Below are positions 7,244 to 14,531 of a stretch of DNA of 47,604 bases, one piece after another. Numbering within the stretch: position 1 is the first letter of the stretch; each line of letters opens with the position of its first letter. The notes below the pieces were generated by a model, which was not told where the DNA came from, searched no databases, and worked only from the letters and a program-made list of their open reading frames with translations. The DNA is from a virus. Both the position numbers and the translations under genes were made by a program. The stretch spans positions 1 through 47,604 of the IMG/VR virus record IMGVR_UViG_3300042731_004164; one strand, 5' to 3'.

Positions 7244-7685
7244 GGTAACAGCTAAAGAGCTTGCTGATATGATGAGCGGTTGTGGCATGGGCGGTGTTCC
7301 GACAGAGGAACATGAAAGACTTGCCAAGGAGTCAGGGTTACTTATTTTCTACGGTCACTCAGACGACCTTATGGAGGTTTGCGGTGCATGGGAGGAAGAG
7401 TTTGGGTGCTATGAGGGCGGAGAAATTCTCTTCAACGCTAATGAACCTCTCGAAATTCCAGACAACTGCGATTGCGAAGACTTTCGCCAGTGTCCACTTC
7501 TGGAAGAGCACGCCAAGAAAAACTTTCGCAACAAAATCGAAGCCGTGTGGTGCGACGAAGATGGTGACGAAGATGGTCCAGCATGGACGTACAAAACCGA
7601 CATTCCGCACGAGACGTTCGACATCATGGAAGACGGAGAGGTGTGGTGCCGTGGCGTTGTCATTGATACCGAGGATCTGAAGTAA
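7236..7685 (+). CDS. Conserved phage protein of unknown function
   Basis: 149 aa; AAAGGAG at 7223-7229 sets the start at 7236 rather than GTG 7233. The order KELADMMSG, EEHERLAKESGLLIFYGHSDDLMEVCGAWEEE, GCYEGGEILFN and a late CDCEDFRQCPLLE matches a widespread small phage protein found in many tailed phages, whose role is not known. The protein is strongly acidic in its C-terminal half. It sits in the run of small early genes. Confidence 0.7.
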   Translation: MGKVTAKELADMMSGCGMGGVPTEEHERLAKESGLLIFYGHSDDLMEVCGAWEEEFGCYEGGEILFNANEPLEIPDNCDCEDFRQCPLLEEHAKKNFRNKIEAVWCDEDGDEDGPAWTYKTDIPHETFDIMEDGEVWCRGVVIDTEDLK

Positions 7686-7698
7686 GGAAGGATACGAC

Positions 7699-8187
7699 AT
7701 GTTTCTTGTTCTGGCATTAGTCGCGAATATTGTCGCTCTAGTTTTTATTGTTCTTTGGGCAAGACGCGGGTTCTTGATTTGGTCGCTGAAGACTTCAGTA
7801 GCCGTCTATCGTCATGAAGCGGATGCAGAGCGTAAGGCGGGGGCATTGTTGCGAGAAGAACTTGAGGAAGTTCGCGGCCGGTCGAAGCAATTAAAGTCTA
7901 GCTTGGTAGATGTCTATGAAAAATATGAGAAGCTCCTTAGAAAGGAAAAGGATCGCGTTCAAGAGTGGGTTCGTAGTTGCCCGGTGCTTGACGACATGCC
8001 CGAGTGGTATCCGGATGTGTACAAAGACATTGAATGCTTCTTTCGTGAGCAAGGCCTAGAGTTTTTTGGAAAGCGTCTTGATCCGTTACGAGAAAGGTTT
8101 AGTCAAGATGGCCTGGCTCATGCTTCGGAAGACGGCCCACAAACAGTGCTGTATCGAGACGGCGAACCTGCACCGTCATCTAAGTAA
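7699..8187 (+). CDS. Membrane-anchored coiled-coil protein
   Basis: 162 aa. Residues 1-20 are a hydrophobic transmembrane helix (FLVLALVANIVALVFIVLW) followed by positive residues (ARRG), so the rest is probably cytoplasmic. Residues 38-95 are a charged heptad region (EADAERKAGALLREELEEVRG and on). The last 70 residues are acidic and proline-containing. No lytic motif is visible; the layout resembles phage membrane-associated helper proteins of unknown role. It is the last gene before a pair of terminators. Confidence 0.6.
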   Translation: MFLVLALVANIVALVFIVLWARRGFLIWSLKTSVAVYRHEADAERKAGALLREELEEVRGRSKQLKSSLVDVYEKYEKLLRKEKDRVQEWVRSCPVLDDMPEWYPDVYKDIECFFREQGLEFFGKRLDPLRERFSQDGLAHASEDGPQTVLYRDGEPAPSSK

Positions 8188-8275
8188 AAGATCATGGGAG
8201 TCACACGGCCAATAAGGCCAGGAAGGAGGGTAATGTCATGAAGTAGAACGTGAGGTCAAGAACTGTTTTTTATTT

Positions 8276-8296
8276 ACAACTTAACCCAGTTGTTTT
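8276..8296 (+). terminator. Terminator-like hairpin 1 of a tandem pair
   Basis: ACAACT/AGTTGT six-pair stem (8276-8281 and 8288-8293) with a TAACCC loop, followed directly by TTT and preceded by a T-run at 8264-8269. It stands 10 bases upstream of a stronger hairpin. Confidence 0.45.
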
Positions 8297-8306
8297 GGAT
8301 TTGTGT

Positions 8307-8351
8307 CCAACGTGGTTAGGTAGCTGACAATGCTTAGCCACGTTGGTTTTT
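8307..8351 (+). terminator. Strong intrinsic terminator
   Basis: CCAACGTGG (8307-8315) pairs with CCACGTTGG (8338-8346). The stem extends by several more pairs inward (total about 14, including wobbles) around a loop containing AGCTGACAAT and is followed at once by TTTTTG. This is a canonical intrinsic terminator closing the operon that ends at 8187. Together with the hairpin at 8276 it separates the early small-gene block from the next one; the start of the next gene is only 20 bases away, so it needs readthrough or a promoter hidden in this segment. Confidence 0.8.
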
Positions 8352-8371
8352 GAAAGAAAGGGTAAGGAATT

Positions 8372-8857
8372 ATGTCAAGCGTTCAATTGAATACACAGTC
8401 AAGACGAGAGCTTCGCGACCTTCTCGAAAGAGAGTTAAAGGAAAGCATCGAGGCCGTTCAGACCTCAGATGCGACTTATGCAAAGCGGATGGCGAAGATC
8501 GACCACGATGCACTCGTGGTCGCGGCGAAGAATCTTGGAATCGAGAAAGAGTACGCCAAGCTGCTTGCGTTGCGGGAACAGCGAGACGCCATCGATGAAG
8601 AGATGGAAGCTCTTGATAGAAAGCTCAAAAAGAAGATGCCTTTCGATACCAACCATCGGTACCATGCGTGCCGCAAAGGTGTTGACGATGCGGTGCATGA
8701 GCAGTTCGAGATGGTCCGCGATGAGATGCGATCTAAGGACAAAACGGTCCAGAAGATCGCCAAGCTGAAGCAGGAGACCACTCGAAAAATGCAGCTTTTG
8801 CAAACCTGCAAAACCGAGCAAGACCTGTTCGACAAGGGTGTTGTTAAAAAGAGGTAA
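8372..8857 (+). CDS. Coiled-coil hypothetical protein
   Basis: 161 aa. Almost the whole protein is charged helix with heptad spacing (RRELRDLLERELKESIEAVQ, EQRDAIDEEMEALDRKLKKK, KIAKLKQETTRKMQLLQ). No domain is recognised. It could be a structural spacer or a protein-protein adaptor. Confidence 0.6.
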   Translation: MSSVQLNTQSRRELRDLLERELKESIEAVQTSDATYAKRMAKIDHDALVVAAKNLGIEKEYAKLLALREQRDAIDEEMEALDRKLKKKMPFDTNHRYHACRKGVDDAVHEQFEMVRDEMRSKDKTVQKIAKLKQETTRKMQLLQTCKTEQDLFDKGVVKKR

Positions 8858-8863
8858 TTGGCT

Positions 8864-8947
8864 GCGGCCGTAGTGCAATGGAAGCATTTCTCGTTTTTTT
8901 CATGGAGATTTTTCGGGTAGATGCGGGTTCGAGTCCCGCCGGTCGCG
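8864..8947 (+). tRNA. tRNA-Gly-like sequence with abnormal anticodon arm
   Basis: The acceptor arms GCGGCCG (8864-8870) and CGGTCGC (8940-8946) pair over seven positions with one G-U. The D-arm is GTGC/GCAT around AATGGAA, and the T-arm is perfect: GCGGG, TTCGAGT, CCCGC (8923-8939). The D-arm sequence resembles bacterial tRNA-Gly. Between the D- and T-arms are 35 bases instead of about 22, containing seven consecutive T (8894-8900). The only stem found there is TCTC/GAGA with a 12-base loop, plus a 14-base variable region. No normal seven-base anticodon loop can be drawn. It may be a decayed tRNA, a tRNA-like RNA, or a tRNA disrupted by an insertion. Confidence 0.5.
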
Positions 8948-8971
8948 TTTTAAACGAAAGGAATAAATCCA

Positions 8972-9199
8972 ATGTCAACAGGAACCACCATAATCACCGT
9001 TGTGCTGTTGGTTATCCTGTCACCGGCAATCCTCTTGCTCGGGGTTCTATTGGTGCTGGCAGCTTTTTTCGTTTCTGTTTGCCTTTTTATGTGTATCGCG
9101 TCGGCGCTGTCTGCCGTGTCAGATTGGATTGGAAAGCTGTTTAGGCCACGGAAACCGGTGAACGTAATTTTGGTTCCTAGGGCCGCAAAAAAGAAATGA
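8972..9199 (+). CDS. Small membrane protein
   Basis: 75 aa, start supported by GAAAGGAA upstream. Residues 7-48 are hydrophobic and would form one long or two short transmembrane helices (IITVVLLVILSPAILLLGVL and a second through SVCLFMCIASAL). The C-terminal 25 residues are strongly basic (KLFRPRKP, RAAKKK), a holin-like layout, but the lysis-type genes are elsewhere and no function is claimed. It lies directly after the tRNA-like sequence. Confidence 0.55.
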   Translation: MSTGTTIITVVLLVILSPAILLLGVLLVLAAFFVSVCLFMCIASALSAVSDWIGKLFRPRKPVNVILVPRAAKKK

Positions 9200-9253
9200 G
9201 AAAGCCTATTACGCAAGGCTTACTGGAATCGGAAGAATGAAAGTGAGGAAAGT

Positions 9254-9529
9254 ATGAGCGAGAAGCAAAACAAAATAGTGTGGCACCTCGGGTATCACGG
9301 GCCAAGGTCTGTTGAGCTTGTAATGGGAATTTCAACCAAAGCTCTTGTTCTTTTTCACGGTTCGCCAGAGCTAGTCGACATGAAAGACCTTTACGAGTCT
9401 CGGCAGAAGTGCTTCCAGGTTGCCGCCGCCGCTGAGAACAAAGAGGCTGCTGAGCATAGCAGACGTGCCGCTGATTATCTTGAGCATGCATCAAAGGTTG
9501 ATGGCGAAACGGAAGGCTCGCCTGAATAG
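9254..9529 (+). CDS. Hypothetical protein
   Basis: 91 aa, preceded by GTGAGGAAAGT before the ATG. A beta-type N-terminal half is followed by an Ala/Glu-rich helix (AAAAENKEAAEHSRRAADYL). Not recognised. A small inverted repeat (AAGCCT/AGGCTT, 9202-9221) lies in the gap upstream. Confidence 0.5.
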   Translation: MSEKQNKIVWHLGYHGPRSVELVMGISTKALVLFHGSPELVDMKDLYESRQKCFQVAAAAENKEAAEHSRRAADYLEHASKVDGETEGSPE

Positions 9530-9539
9530 GAGAATCATC

Positions 9540-10007
9540 GTGTCAAAGGTACGGAGACTGACGAAGGAAGAAAAACGGAAAATCTTCAAGTTGTATCGAG
9601 ACGGCACAACGCATCGCGAGATTGCCAAGGAGCTGGAATGTAGCGTTGATACCGTGAAGTATACGGTCAACGCGAGATTGAAAAAGGTCAGCGAAGGTGA
9701 GCGGAATCGGATAGTCGCTTCTCATAACCGGATGGTGCGGTGCAAGCATTCTTCTGATGGCATTGAAGAGGTGCCTCCTTACAGGTGTCCGAAGTGCCAT
9801 AAGCTGGTAACGCTACGGCCGTGCGTCATCTGTGCGGCAAGAGAGGCGAGTAAGTCGGAGGACGTGCCGCGAGTGACTCGGCGATGCTTGGAGCCGGGTC
9901 TGGACTACGACTTTTCAGAGGCCCCAGAAGGGTCGGAGGAACGTAGGCAGGAAGCGGTCAACTTTGTTCACTCACACCAGGGAGTGCTAGGATGCAAGAT
10001 GGCATGA
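9540..10007 (+). CDS. HTH plus zinc-ribbon putative regulator
   Basis: 155 aa from GTG 9540, which has AGGAGA at proper spacing; an in-frame ATG at 9501 is an alternative. Residues 10-48 form a helix-turn-helix of the transposase/sigma-factor kind (KIFKLYRDGTTHREIAKELE, then CSVDTVKYTV). The central part has CPKCHKLV and a later CVIC, which can bind zinc. Together they suggest a small DNA-binding regulator. It precedes the csrA region, so it could control late gene expression, but that is inference. Confidence 0.6.
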   Translation: MSKVRRLTKEEKRKIFKLYRDGTTHREIAKELECSVDTVKYTVNARLKKVSEGERNRIVASHNRMVRCKHSSDGIEEVPPYRCPKCHKLVTLRPCVICAAREASKSEDVPRVTRRCLEPGLDYDFSEAPEGSEERRQEAVNFVHSHQGVLGCKMA

Positions 10008-10186
10008 TAGAAGCGGAAAAACACGAAAAGGCATGTTTCGTTGTGGTGCTGGATTCGGTTGATACCGTGACTCGCGGGATGCAGCGTCTTGGCCGTGAGT
10101 ATACAAAAGAAGACATTGCGGCGTATGCCCAATATTTACGAAGGCAGTCGGATGCCCTCGAAAAAATCAGTAGTCATTTAGGTTAG
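9992..10186 (+). CDS. Small hypothetical protein
   Basis: 64 aa, overlapping the previous gene by 16 bases. Helical, with a short hydrophobic strand (CFVVVLDSVDTV) near the N-terminus. No recognised motif. Confidence 0.5.
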   Translation: MQDGMIEAEKHEKACFVVVLDSVDTVTRGMQRLGREYTKEDIAAYAQYLRRQSDALEKISSHLG

Positions 10187-10213
10187 GAATCTCGGGCGTT
10201 CGCCCAATAACTC

Positions 10214-10231
10214 AAGGAGGTATATAAAATG
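10214..10231 (+). promoter_or_regulatory. csrA ribosome site matching a CsrA-binding sequence
   Basis: CAAGGAGGT overlaps the Shine-Dalgarno of csrA and agrees with the CsrA consensus CARGGAUGU at all but one position. A small GGGC/GCCC hairpin with a GTTC loop precedes it (10194-10205). If CsrA binds here it would repress its own translation, as in other csrA genes. Confidence 0.4.
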
Positions 10232-10408
10232 CTCGTATTATCAAGAGACGATGGCGAAAAAATCACCATCGGCGACAACATCGTTGTTACGCTTGTAAGG
10301 TCTCATTGTGGTGGTGCTCGAATCGGGGTGGATGCTCCAAGTAACGTTCCGGTCCACCGGCTTGAAGTGAAGGAGGCTATCGACAAGGAAGCTGAGGATG
10401 CCGAGTAG
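10229..10408 (+). CDS. csrA: CsrA/RsmA-family carbon storage regulator
   Basis: 59 aa. The whole protein aligns with CsrA: it opens MLVLSRDDGEKITIGDNIVV (family MLILTRKVGESIxIG), continues RIGVDAPSNVPVHRLEV (family VRIGIxAPKDVxVHREEI) and has an acidic tail. The RNA-contact residues L4 and R44 of E. coli CsrA are at the same positions. CsrA dimers bind GGA motifs in mRNA leaders and change translation or stability. A strong AAGGAGG site precedes the start. Phage copies are known in some environmental phages; a phage-made CsrA could redirect host translation. The stop lies 43 bases before the next start. Confidence 0.9.
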   Translation: MLVLSRDDGEKITIGDNIVVTLVRSHCGGARIGVDAPSNVPVHRLEVKEAIDKEAEDAE

Positions 10409-10451
10409 GGCACCTTGCCAAGTGGTAGCTGCTGTCAGGAGGACATCGACG

Positions 10452-11315
10452 ATGCGAGTGATGATTACGTCTGATTTACATCTAACGGACAGCCTGTTTG
10501 ATGGTTGCAAGTGGGAGTTTCTCGAATGGTTGAGGGGCCGGCCGTGGGATGCGATGTTGATTCTCGGCGACCTGACCGACGGCAGGAAGTCAAATTCGAG
10601 CATCTTAGTGAATCGGATTGTTGACGAGTTGTCGGCCATTGCGGACATGGGCCGCGAGGTCCACTTGCTGATGGGCGAGAACGACTACTCCGACCCCGAT
10701 CACCCGTTCTTCGGATTCTTGCATAATTTGCCACGAATCACCTTTCATAGTACGCCAGGGATTATCGAGATCGGCAACGCGCGGTGGGCGTTCTACCCTC
10801 ACTCGAAGCACCTAGACGCTTACCAAGATGATATTTGCCGGGGCAAAGCGGCCGGGGTGGACTTCACGGTATGCCACCAAGTCTTTGATGGTGCGGTGTC
10901 AGGCGGTGGGAAAAGGCTATCCGGATGGTCTCCGCGTATAAAAGGTGCCGGGAAGATTTTCGCTGGCGGGGTCCATCGACCTCAGGTCGTCGGAGACGTG
11001 GAATATGTCGGCGCTCCTTATCCGGTAAGGTTTGGCGACGACTACAAACCTCATGTTGTCGTCGTCGACGGAACGAGCAGGCGGTGGTCTTACTCCACCC
11101 CACCCCACCAAAGAAAGGTGTTGCTTGAGGTCGACGATCCCGAGCAGATCGAATACGACGATCGGTGGCGGTATGGTGATCAGGTGAAGATTGTGCTGTC
11201 GTTGTCGCCGTCAAGCTTCTGGAAGAAAGATCAGTATCGAGAGCAGATCGCCAACATTTGTGATCGAAACGACCTGATACTCAGCGAGCTGTCGGTGAGA
11301 ATGTCGCAGCGATGA
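10452..11315 (+). CDS. Calcineurin-like metallophosphoesterase (SbcD/Mre11-like fold)
   Basis: 287 aa. The metal-binding motifs run in family order: SDLHL (residues 6-10), GDLTDG, GENDY (in place of GNHD), a His in VCHQVF and GGVHRPQ (in place of GHTH). The first and last match the SbcD/Mre11-type nuclease group more than protein phosphatases, but no SbcC-like ATPase is adjacent, so a phosphodiesterase or nuclease role is inferred only. Start 10452 has AGGAGG upstream; an in-frame ATG at 10398 would overlap csrA. Function in DNA processing is plausible. Confidence 0.85.
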   Translation: MRVMITSDLHLTDSLFDGCKWEFLEWLRGRPWDAMLILGDLTDGRKSNSSILVNRIVDELSAIADMGREVHLLMGENDYSDPDHPFFGFLHNLPRITFHSTPGIIEIGNARWAFYPHSKHLDAYQDDICRGKAAGVDFTVCHQVFDGAVSGGGKRLSGWSPRIKGAGKIFAGGVHRPQVVGDVEYVGAPYPVRFGDDYKPHVVVVDGTSRRWSYSTPPHQRKVLLEVDDPEQIEYDDRWRYGDQVKIVLSLSPSSFWKKDQYREQIANICDRNDLILSELSVRMSQR

Positions 11316-11323
11316 TGTTTAAG

Positions 11324-11367
11324 TTGGTGATGTGTGGTTTGCCGGTATAATAATGTACGTATACCGG
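11324..11367 (+). promoter_or_regulatory. Promoter with palindrome over the -10 box
   Basis: TTGGTG (11324-11329), 16 bases, then a perfect TATAAT (11346-11351). The -10 box lies inside a perfect inverted repeat CCGGTATA/TATACCGG (11342-11349 and 11360-11367, loop 10 bases), so a dimeric regulator could occlude it. The gene at 11409 starts about 50 bases downstream of the expected start point. An eight-T run near 11382 is too far from the stem for a standard terminator. Confidence 0.5.
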
Positions 11368-11408
11368 TTTGTATATCAGTTGTTTTTTTTAAAAGTGAGG
11401 ATGAAGTT

Positions 11409-12116
11409 ATGAATCAGGACGTAAACAAAGAGAATGTCGGCCTAGTTGAGCGCAAGCGAAGAATGGCCGAGTCGATCGGAAAGCGATTTTTGGGTGCTCA
11501 TATCGCGATTCGATTCGCCGCTCGCCGGAAGGGCTTTGATCCCGATGCGGTGTGCACGTTTATCAAACGAGCCGGGCTCCCTCGGTTTGAGAACCGAGAC
11601 GGTCAAATCACCCCTACACTGCTTCGCGACTTCGCCGTGAAGTGGTACGACGACGACAAGAAGTCGATCGCCGTTGAAGTCGGCCTCAAGGATGCTGGCG
11701 ATCCGAATCCCGAGGACATTTTGGCGCTGATCGAAGCGATTCTCCTTATCGTTGCCGGGTTCAAGTCGAACCAAGAAAAGCACGATGGCCTTGAATGGTG
11801 GTTCAACCGCGACGACAAGGATGATGACAAGGATGACGACAAAGATGACGTCGTTCCGGTTCTCAATCCGCAGATCTCTGCTTCGGCGACGCAAATCCAC
11901 GCAGGGGACCAGGTCATTGTGACGTGGACCAACACGCGAGACACGGTTCTTTGCACGCTCAACGGCCAAGCCGTGTCGATCAACGGCCAGCAGGAAGTGT
12001 TCCCGAACAAGGACACGACTTACTCGATCATCGCCTATGACGTGAACAGCAACGTCCAGACGGACCTGGTTCGCGTCGAGGTGGTTCCGGACGATCAAGT
12101 GACGCAACCGGGCTAA
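11409..12116 (+). CDS. Virion or surface-type protein with C-terminal Ig-like domain
   Basis: 235 aa; start 11409 has GAGGA upstream. Residues 1-140 are largely helical, with a hydrophobic segment (LALIEAILLIVAGF, about 110-123) and no clear signal. A linker of Asp/Lys repeats (DKDDDKDDDKDD) follows, then a bacterial Ig-like domain (VIVTWTNTRDTVLCTLNGQA, NKDTTYSIIAYD). The domain is homologous to the N-terminal domain of the next protein, a papain-like protease. Possible roles are a secreted or virion protein that presents the Ig domain; no enzyme motif is visible. Confidence 0.65.
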   Translation: MNQDVNKENVGLVERKRRMAESIGKRFLGAHIAIRFAARRKGFDPDAVCTFIKRAGLPRFENRDGQITPTLLRDFAVKWYDDDKKSIAVEVGLKDAGDPNPEDILALIEAILLIVAGFKSNQEKHDGLEWWFNRDDKDDDKDDDKDDVVPVLNPQISASATQIHAGDQVIVTWTNTRDTVLCTLNGQAVSINGQQEVFPNKDTTYSIIAYDVNSNVQTDLVRVEVVPDDQVTQPG

Positions 12117-12150
12117 GCAACACGGTCTGCGTTAGTGTTTTCAGAAAAGT

Positions 12151-12185
12151 AAGCTATGGTCGGCGTTTTCTGTCGGCCATAGCTT
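12151..12185 (+). terminator. Hairpin between Ig-like and papain genes
   Basis: AAGCTATGG pairs perfectly with CCATAGCTT (12151-12159 and 12177-12185). Four further inward pairs (two wobble) make a 13-bp stem with loop CGTTTTCTG. The following sequence is only weakly T-rich. It may attenuate transcription or protect the upstream mRNA end. Confidence 0.45.
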
Positions 12186-12219
12186 GTTGGTAAATTCAAA
12201 ATCAAAGAGAGAATTAGTC

Positions 12220-13896
12220 ATGAAACAAATCAAGTACATTATTCTGTCATTGCTGCTTATGCTTTATTTGATGCAGACGGCAGCCATTGGGCAGATTTTC
12301 AATCGTCCGACCGCATCGGTTTCAGCGGCGTCCGAATTGGTTGCAAAAGGGACGGTTGTCCCGATCACCTGGTCCGGAAAGAATGGAACCGCCACGCTCA
12401 ATGGCGAAGCGGTCGGGTTGTCCGGCACAGAAGAGTTCACGATCGAAGAAACGACCACGTTCACGCTGAAAGTTTCCGGTCGACGACGAACGGCATCCGA
12501 CTCGGTCACGGTCGAGGTGGTGACCGACGAAGACAATACCGACAATCCGGTTCCGGATCCTGTGGAAGGGTTTACGCTGTCGGCGGTAGGTATTGGATCG
12601 GCGTTTGGTGTCGATGACAAGCTGTCCGCCGCGAGCAGTGACCATGAACTCGGCGAGTATCTCAAGTCTCAAAATGGTACGTGGACCATTATTCTCGACG
12701 AGGTGATGGAAAAGCCACACCCCAAGATTTTCGATAAGTGGATCTCGGTCCTGGAAAAGTCCGGAAAGAAGAAACCGGCGGTTATCTGGCACAATCAGGG
12801 CAAGGTTCTTGCAATCAACGAGGTGGCGGGTAATGACAAACATGACCTATTAAAAATGGCCCAGGAGGTCGTGCCGGCGACTCGCGAAAAGGTGATGATT
12901 CAAGGGCGCTGGCGGTATCTTGGCCTTATGCCACCTCCAAAGGGTGTTAGGTGGGCTGGCCCGAGTGTCTCTGCCATCCTGAAGCCGCTTTCTGCGGAGG
13001 ATTGCCCATCGGTAGATTTATCATCGCAATTTCTGTACCACAAAAACCAGGCGGCCGGGACGTGTGTTCTGAATACGTTTTCGTCGTTAGGAGAAGCGAC
13101 ACTTTATCGACTGTACGGAAAGAGCAATACGCTCGAATTGTCGCCTTACTTCCTCGCGAATCTTACGGACGGCTATAACGGAACGTATGCGGTAGCTGCC
13201 GCTGAGGTGATTCGAGAGTATGGGAATCTGCCGTTTGGCGACATGAAGCCTTACGACCGCTTGCCTGCCGGGTGGCGAATAAAAGCGGCAAAGTACAAGT
13301 GCCTTGCTGTCTATGGTCCTCCGGAGCATGGCAATAATCCTGGCCATCTCCGTGCTTCGTTGCATCGTGGTTATCCATGCAGTGCGGGCATCTCTGTCGG
13401 TTCCGGTTTCACGCCCGACTCCAATGGCTATATCAGCTACGAGCGAGGACACGGCCGCTGGGTGAATCATGAGATTACGGTCGTTGGATGGAACCAAGAG
13501 AAACGGCGGTTCAAGATCAAGAACAGTTGGGGCAAAGGTTGGGGTCTGGATGGCTACGCATGGCTCGATGAAAAGTTCTTTGAGGCGGATAACGATCTTT
13601 GGGTCGTCGTCGGGATGGTCGCGAATCCGAGCTACGAGTTTTATTCTCCGGACGAAGAGGAGGAAGTGATCGAGTTGCCCGACTTTCAAGGCGAACTTGA
13701 AAAGACGATCCGTCGGTCCACCTGCCCGAGTGGAACGTGCCCTTATTCGGTCCCTTATGAGTTGCCCGTGACGGTTCGCGAGAAGACCAAGGTCACTTGT
13801 CCGGACGGCAAGTGCTACCTGAATACCAAGAAAAAGGCTACTGTCAAGAAGAGAACTTACGTTCGACGAAAGTTGTTCTATCGCGTTCGACGCTAG
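12220..13896 (+). CDS. Secreted papain-family (C1) cysteine peptidase with Ig-like domain
   Basis: 558 aa. Residues 1-25 are a signal peptide (KQIKYIILSLLLMLYLMQTAA, cleavage expected near AIGQ). An Ig-like domain follows (about 30-100), then a helical linker and a C1 peptidase core at about 262-460. Q277 stands in the NQAAGTC segment, C282 replaces the usual CGSCW cysteine, H417 is in VNHEITVVGW and N435 in IKNSWGKGWG, so the Q-C-H-N set is complete. The C-terminal 70 residues carry paired cysteines (CPSGTCPY, CPDGKCY) and a basic tail. Papain enzymes are rare in phages; it may act outside the host or on its envelope proteins. Start 12220 follows AGAGAGAATT. Confidence 0.85.
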   Translation: MKQIKYIILSLLLMLYLMQTAAIGQIFNRPTASVSAASELVAKGTVVPITWSGKNGTATLNGEAVGLSGTEEFTIEETTTFTLKVSGRRRTASDSVTVEVVTDEDNTDNPVPDPVEGFTLSAVGIGSAFGVDDKLSAASSDHELGEYLKSQNGTWTIILDEVMEKPHPKIFDKWISVLEKSGKKKPAVIWHNQGKVLAINEVAGNDKHDLLKMAQEVVPATREKVMIQGRWRYLGLMPPPKGVRWAGPSVSAILKPLSAEDCPSVDLSSQFLYHKNQAAGTCVLNTFSSLGEATLYRLYGKSNTLELSPYFLANLTDGYNGTYAVAAAEVIREYGNLPFGDMKPYDRLPAGWRIKAAKYKCLAVYGPPEHGNNPGHLRASLHRGYPCSAGISVGSGFTPDSNGYISYERGHGRWVNHEITVVGWNQEKRRFKIKNSWGKGWGLDGYAWLDEKFFEADNDLWVVVGMVANPSYEFYSPDEEEEVIELPDFQGELEKTIRRSTCPSGTCPYSVPYELPVTVREKTKVTCPDGKCYLNTKKKATVKKRTYVRRKLFYRVRR

Positions 13897-13899
13897 GAG

Positions 13900-14520
13900 A
13901 TGGTTGTGGTGCCTTCGCTTAAAGTGGTTGACCTCCGGTACGCACGGGAGAACATGCTCGATGCAGATGTGTTGCTCTTCCGTGACGTACCGTTTTGGCG
14001 AGGAGGAAAGTTTTACTCGCCGATGCTGAAAGTAGCCGGTCGATCGAGCTACACGCATGGCGCAATGTCCGCAAGGGATGGAGCCCGCATCGACGTGCTT
14101 CAGACGACCGGTTTCGGGCCGAGAAGAGTGGAGCTGTCGAGGCTGGTTCGCCGCTATCCTGGGCAAATAGACGTGTATCGGGTCATACCCGAGATACCGT
14201 TCGCTGAGTACGGCCGCAAGAAGGTCGTCTTGGCGATGGAAGAGATTGTCCAGCATCCTTATGGATGGATTGCGCTGGCGAGAACGGCCATGTTGCATCT
14301 GGCCGGCGTCCGGTGGCTGGCCGACGTCAACGAGGATGACGACGCACCGCTGAAATATCCTCCCTATTGTTCGACCTCCATCTGCCGATCGTATCGCCTT
14401 GGTTATGGTTTGGATCTGGTTCCCAATCTGGCTGATCAGTACACCGAGCCGGGCGATTTGGGCCGTAGCGGCTTGTTGCAGTACCAATTCACTTTGGGAT
14501 ACCAAAAACTGAAAATTTGA
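13900..14520 (+). CDS. Permuted NlpC/P60-like (YiiX-type) papain-fold protein
   Basis: 206 aa. The order is that of permuted NlpC/P60 proteins: a strand with DADVLLFRDV, FWRGGKFYSP, then SYTHGAM carrying the catalytic His (H53), a central VDVYRV-type strand (QIDVYRV), and the late YPPYCSTSICRSYRLGYGLD with the likely nucleophile C157. Members are cysteine hydrolases acting on peptidoglycan peptides or lipids. In this position, before a one-TM protein, a lysis role is possible. The AGGAG site touches ATG 13900, so GTG 13906 or 13909 may be the true start. Confidence 0.7.
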   Translation: MVVVPSLKVVDLRYARENMLDADVLLFRDVPFWRGGKFYSPMLKVAGRSSYTHGAMSARDGARIDVLQTTGFGPRRVELSRLVRRYPGQIDVYRVIPEIPFAEYGRKKVVLAMEEIVQHPYGWIALARTAMLHLAGVRWLADVNEDDDAPLKYPPYCSTSICRSYRLGYGLDLVPNLADQYTEPGDLGRSGLLQYQFTLGYQKLKI

Positions 14521-14531
14521 AAGGGAAAAAC

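Noticed and set aside
8972-9199. Holin
   Set aside because: The small membrane protein has a holin-like size, but it is not next to any lysis enzyme and its topology is unclear.
11342-11389. Intrinsic terminator after the metallophosphoesterase
   Set aside because: The inverted repeat is 14 or more bases from the T-run and contains a perfect TATAAT, so an operator-promoter reading is better.
11442-12107. 221-codon minus-strand frame
   Set aside because: Shadow of the Ig-like gene; the plus-strand frame has a ribosome site and recognisable domain.
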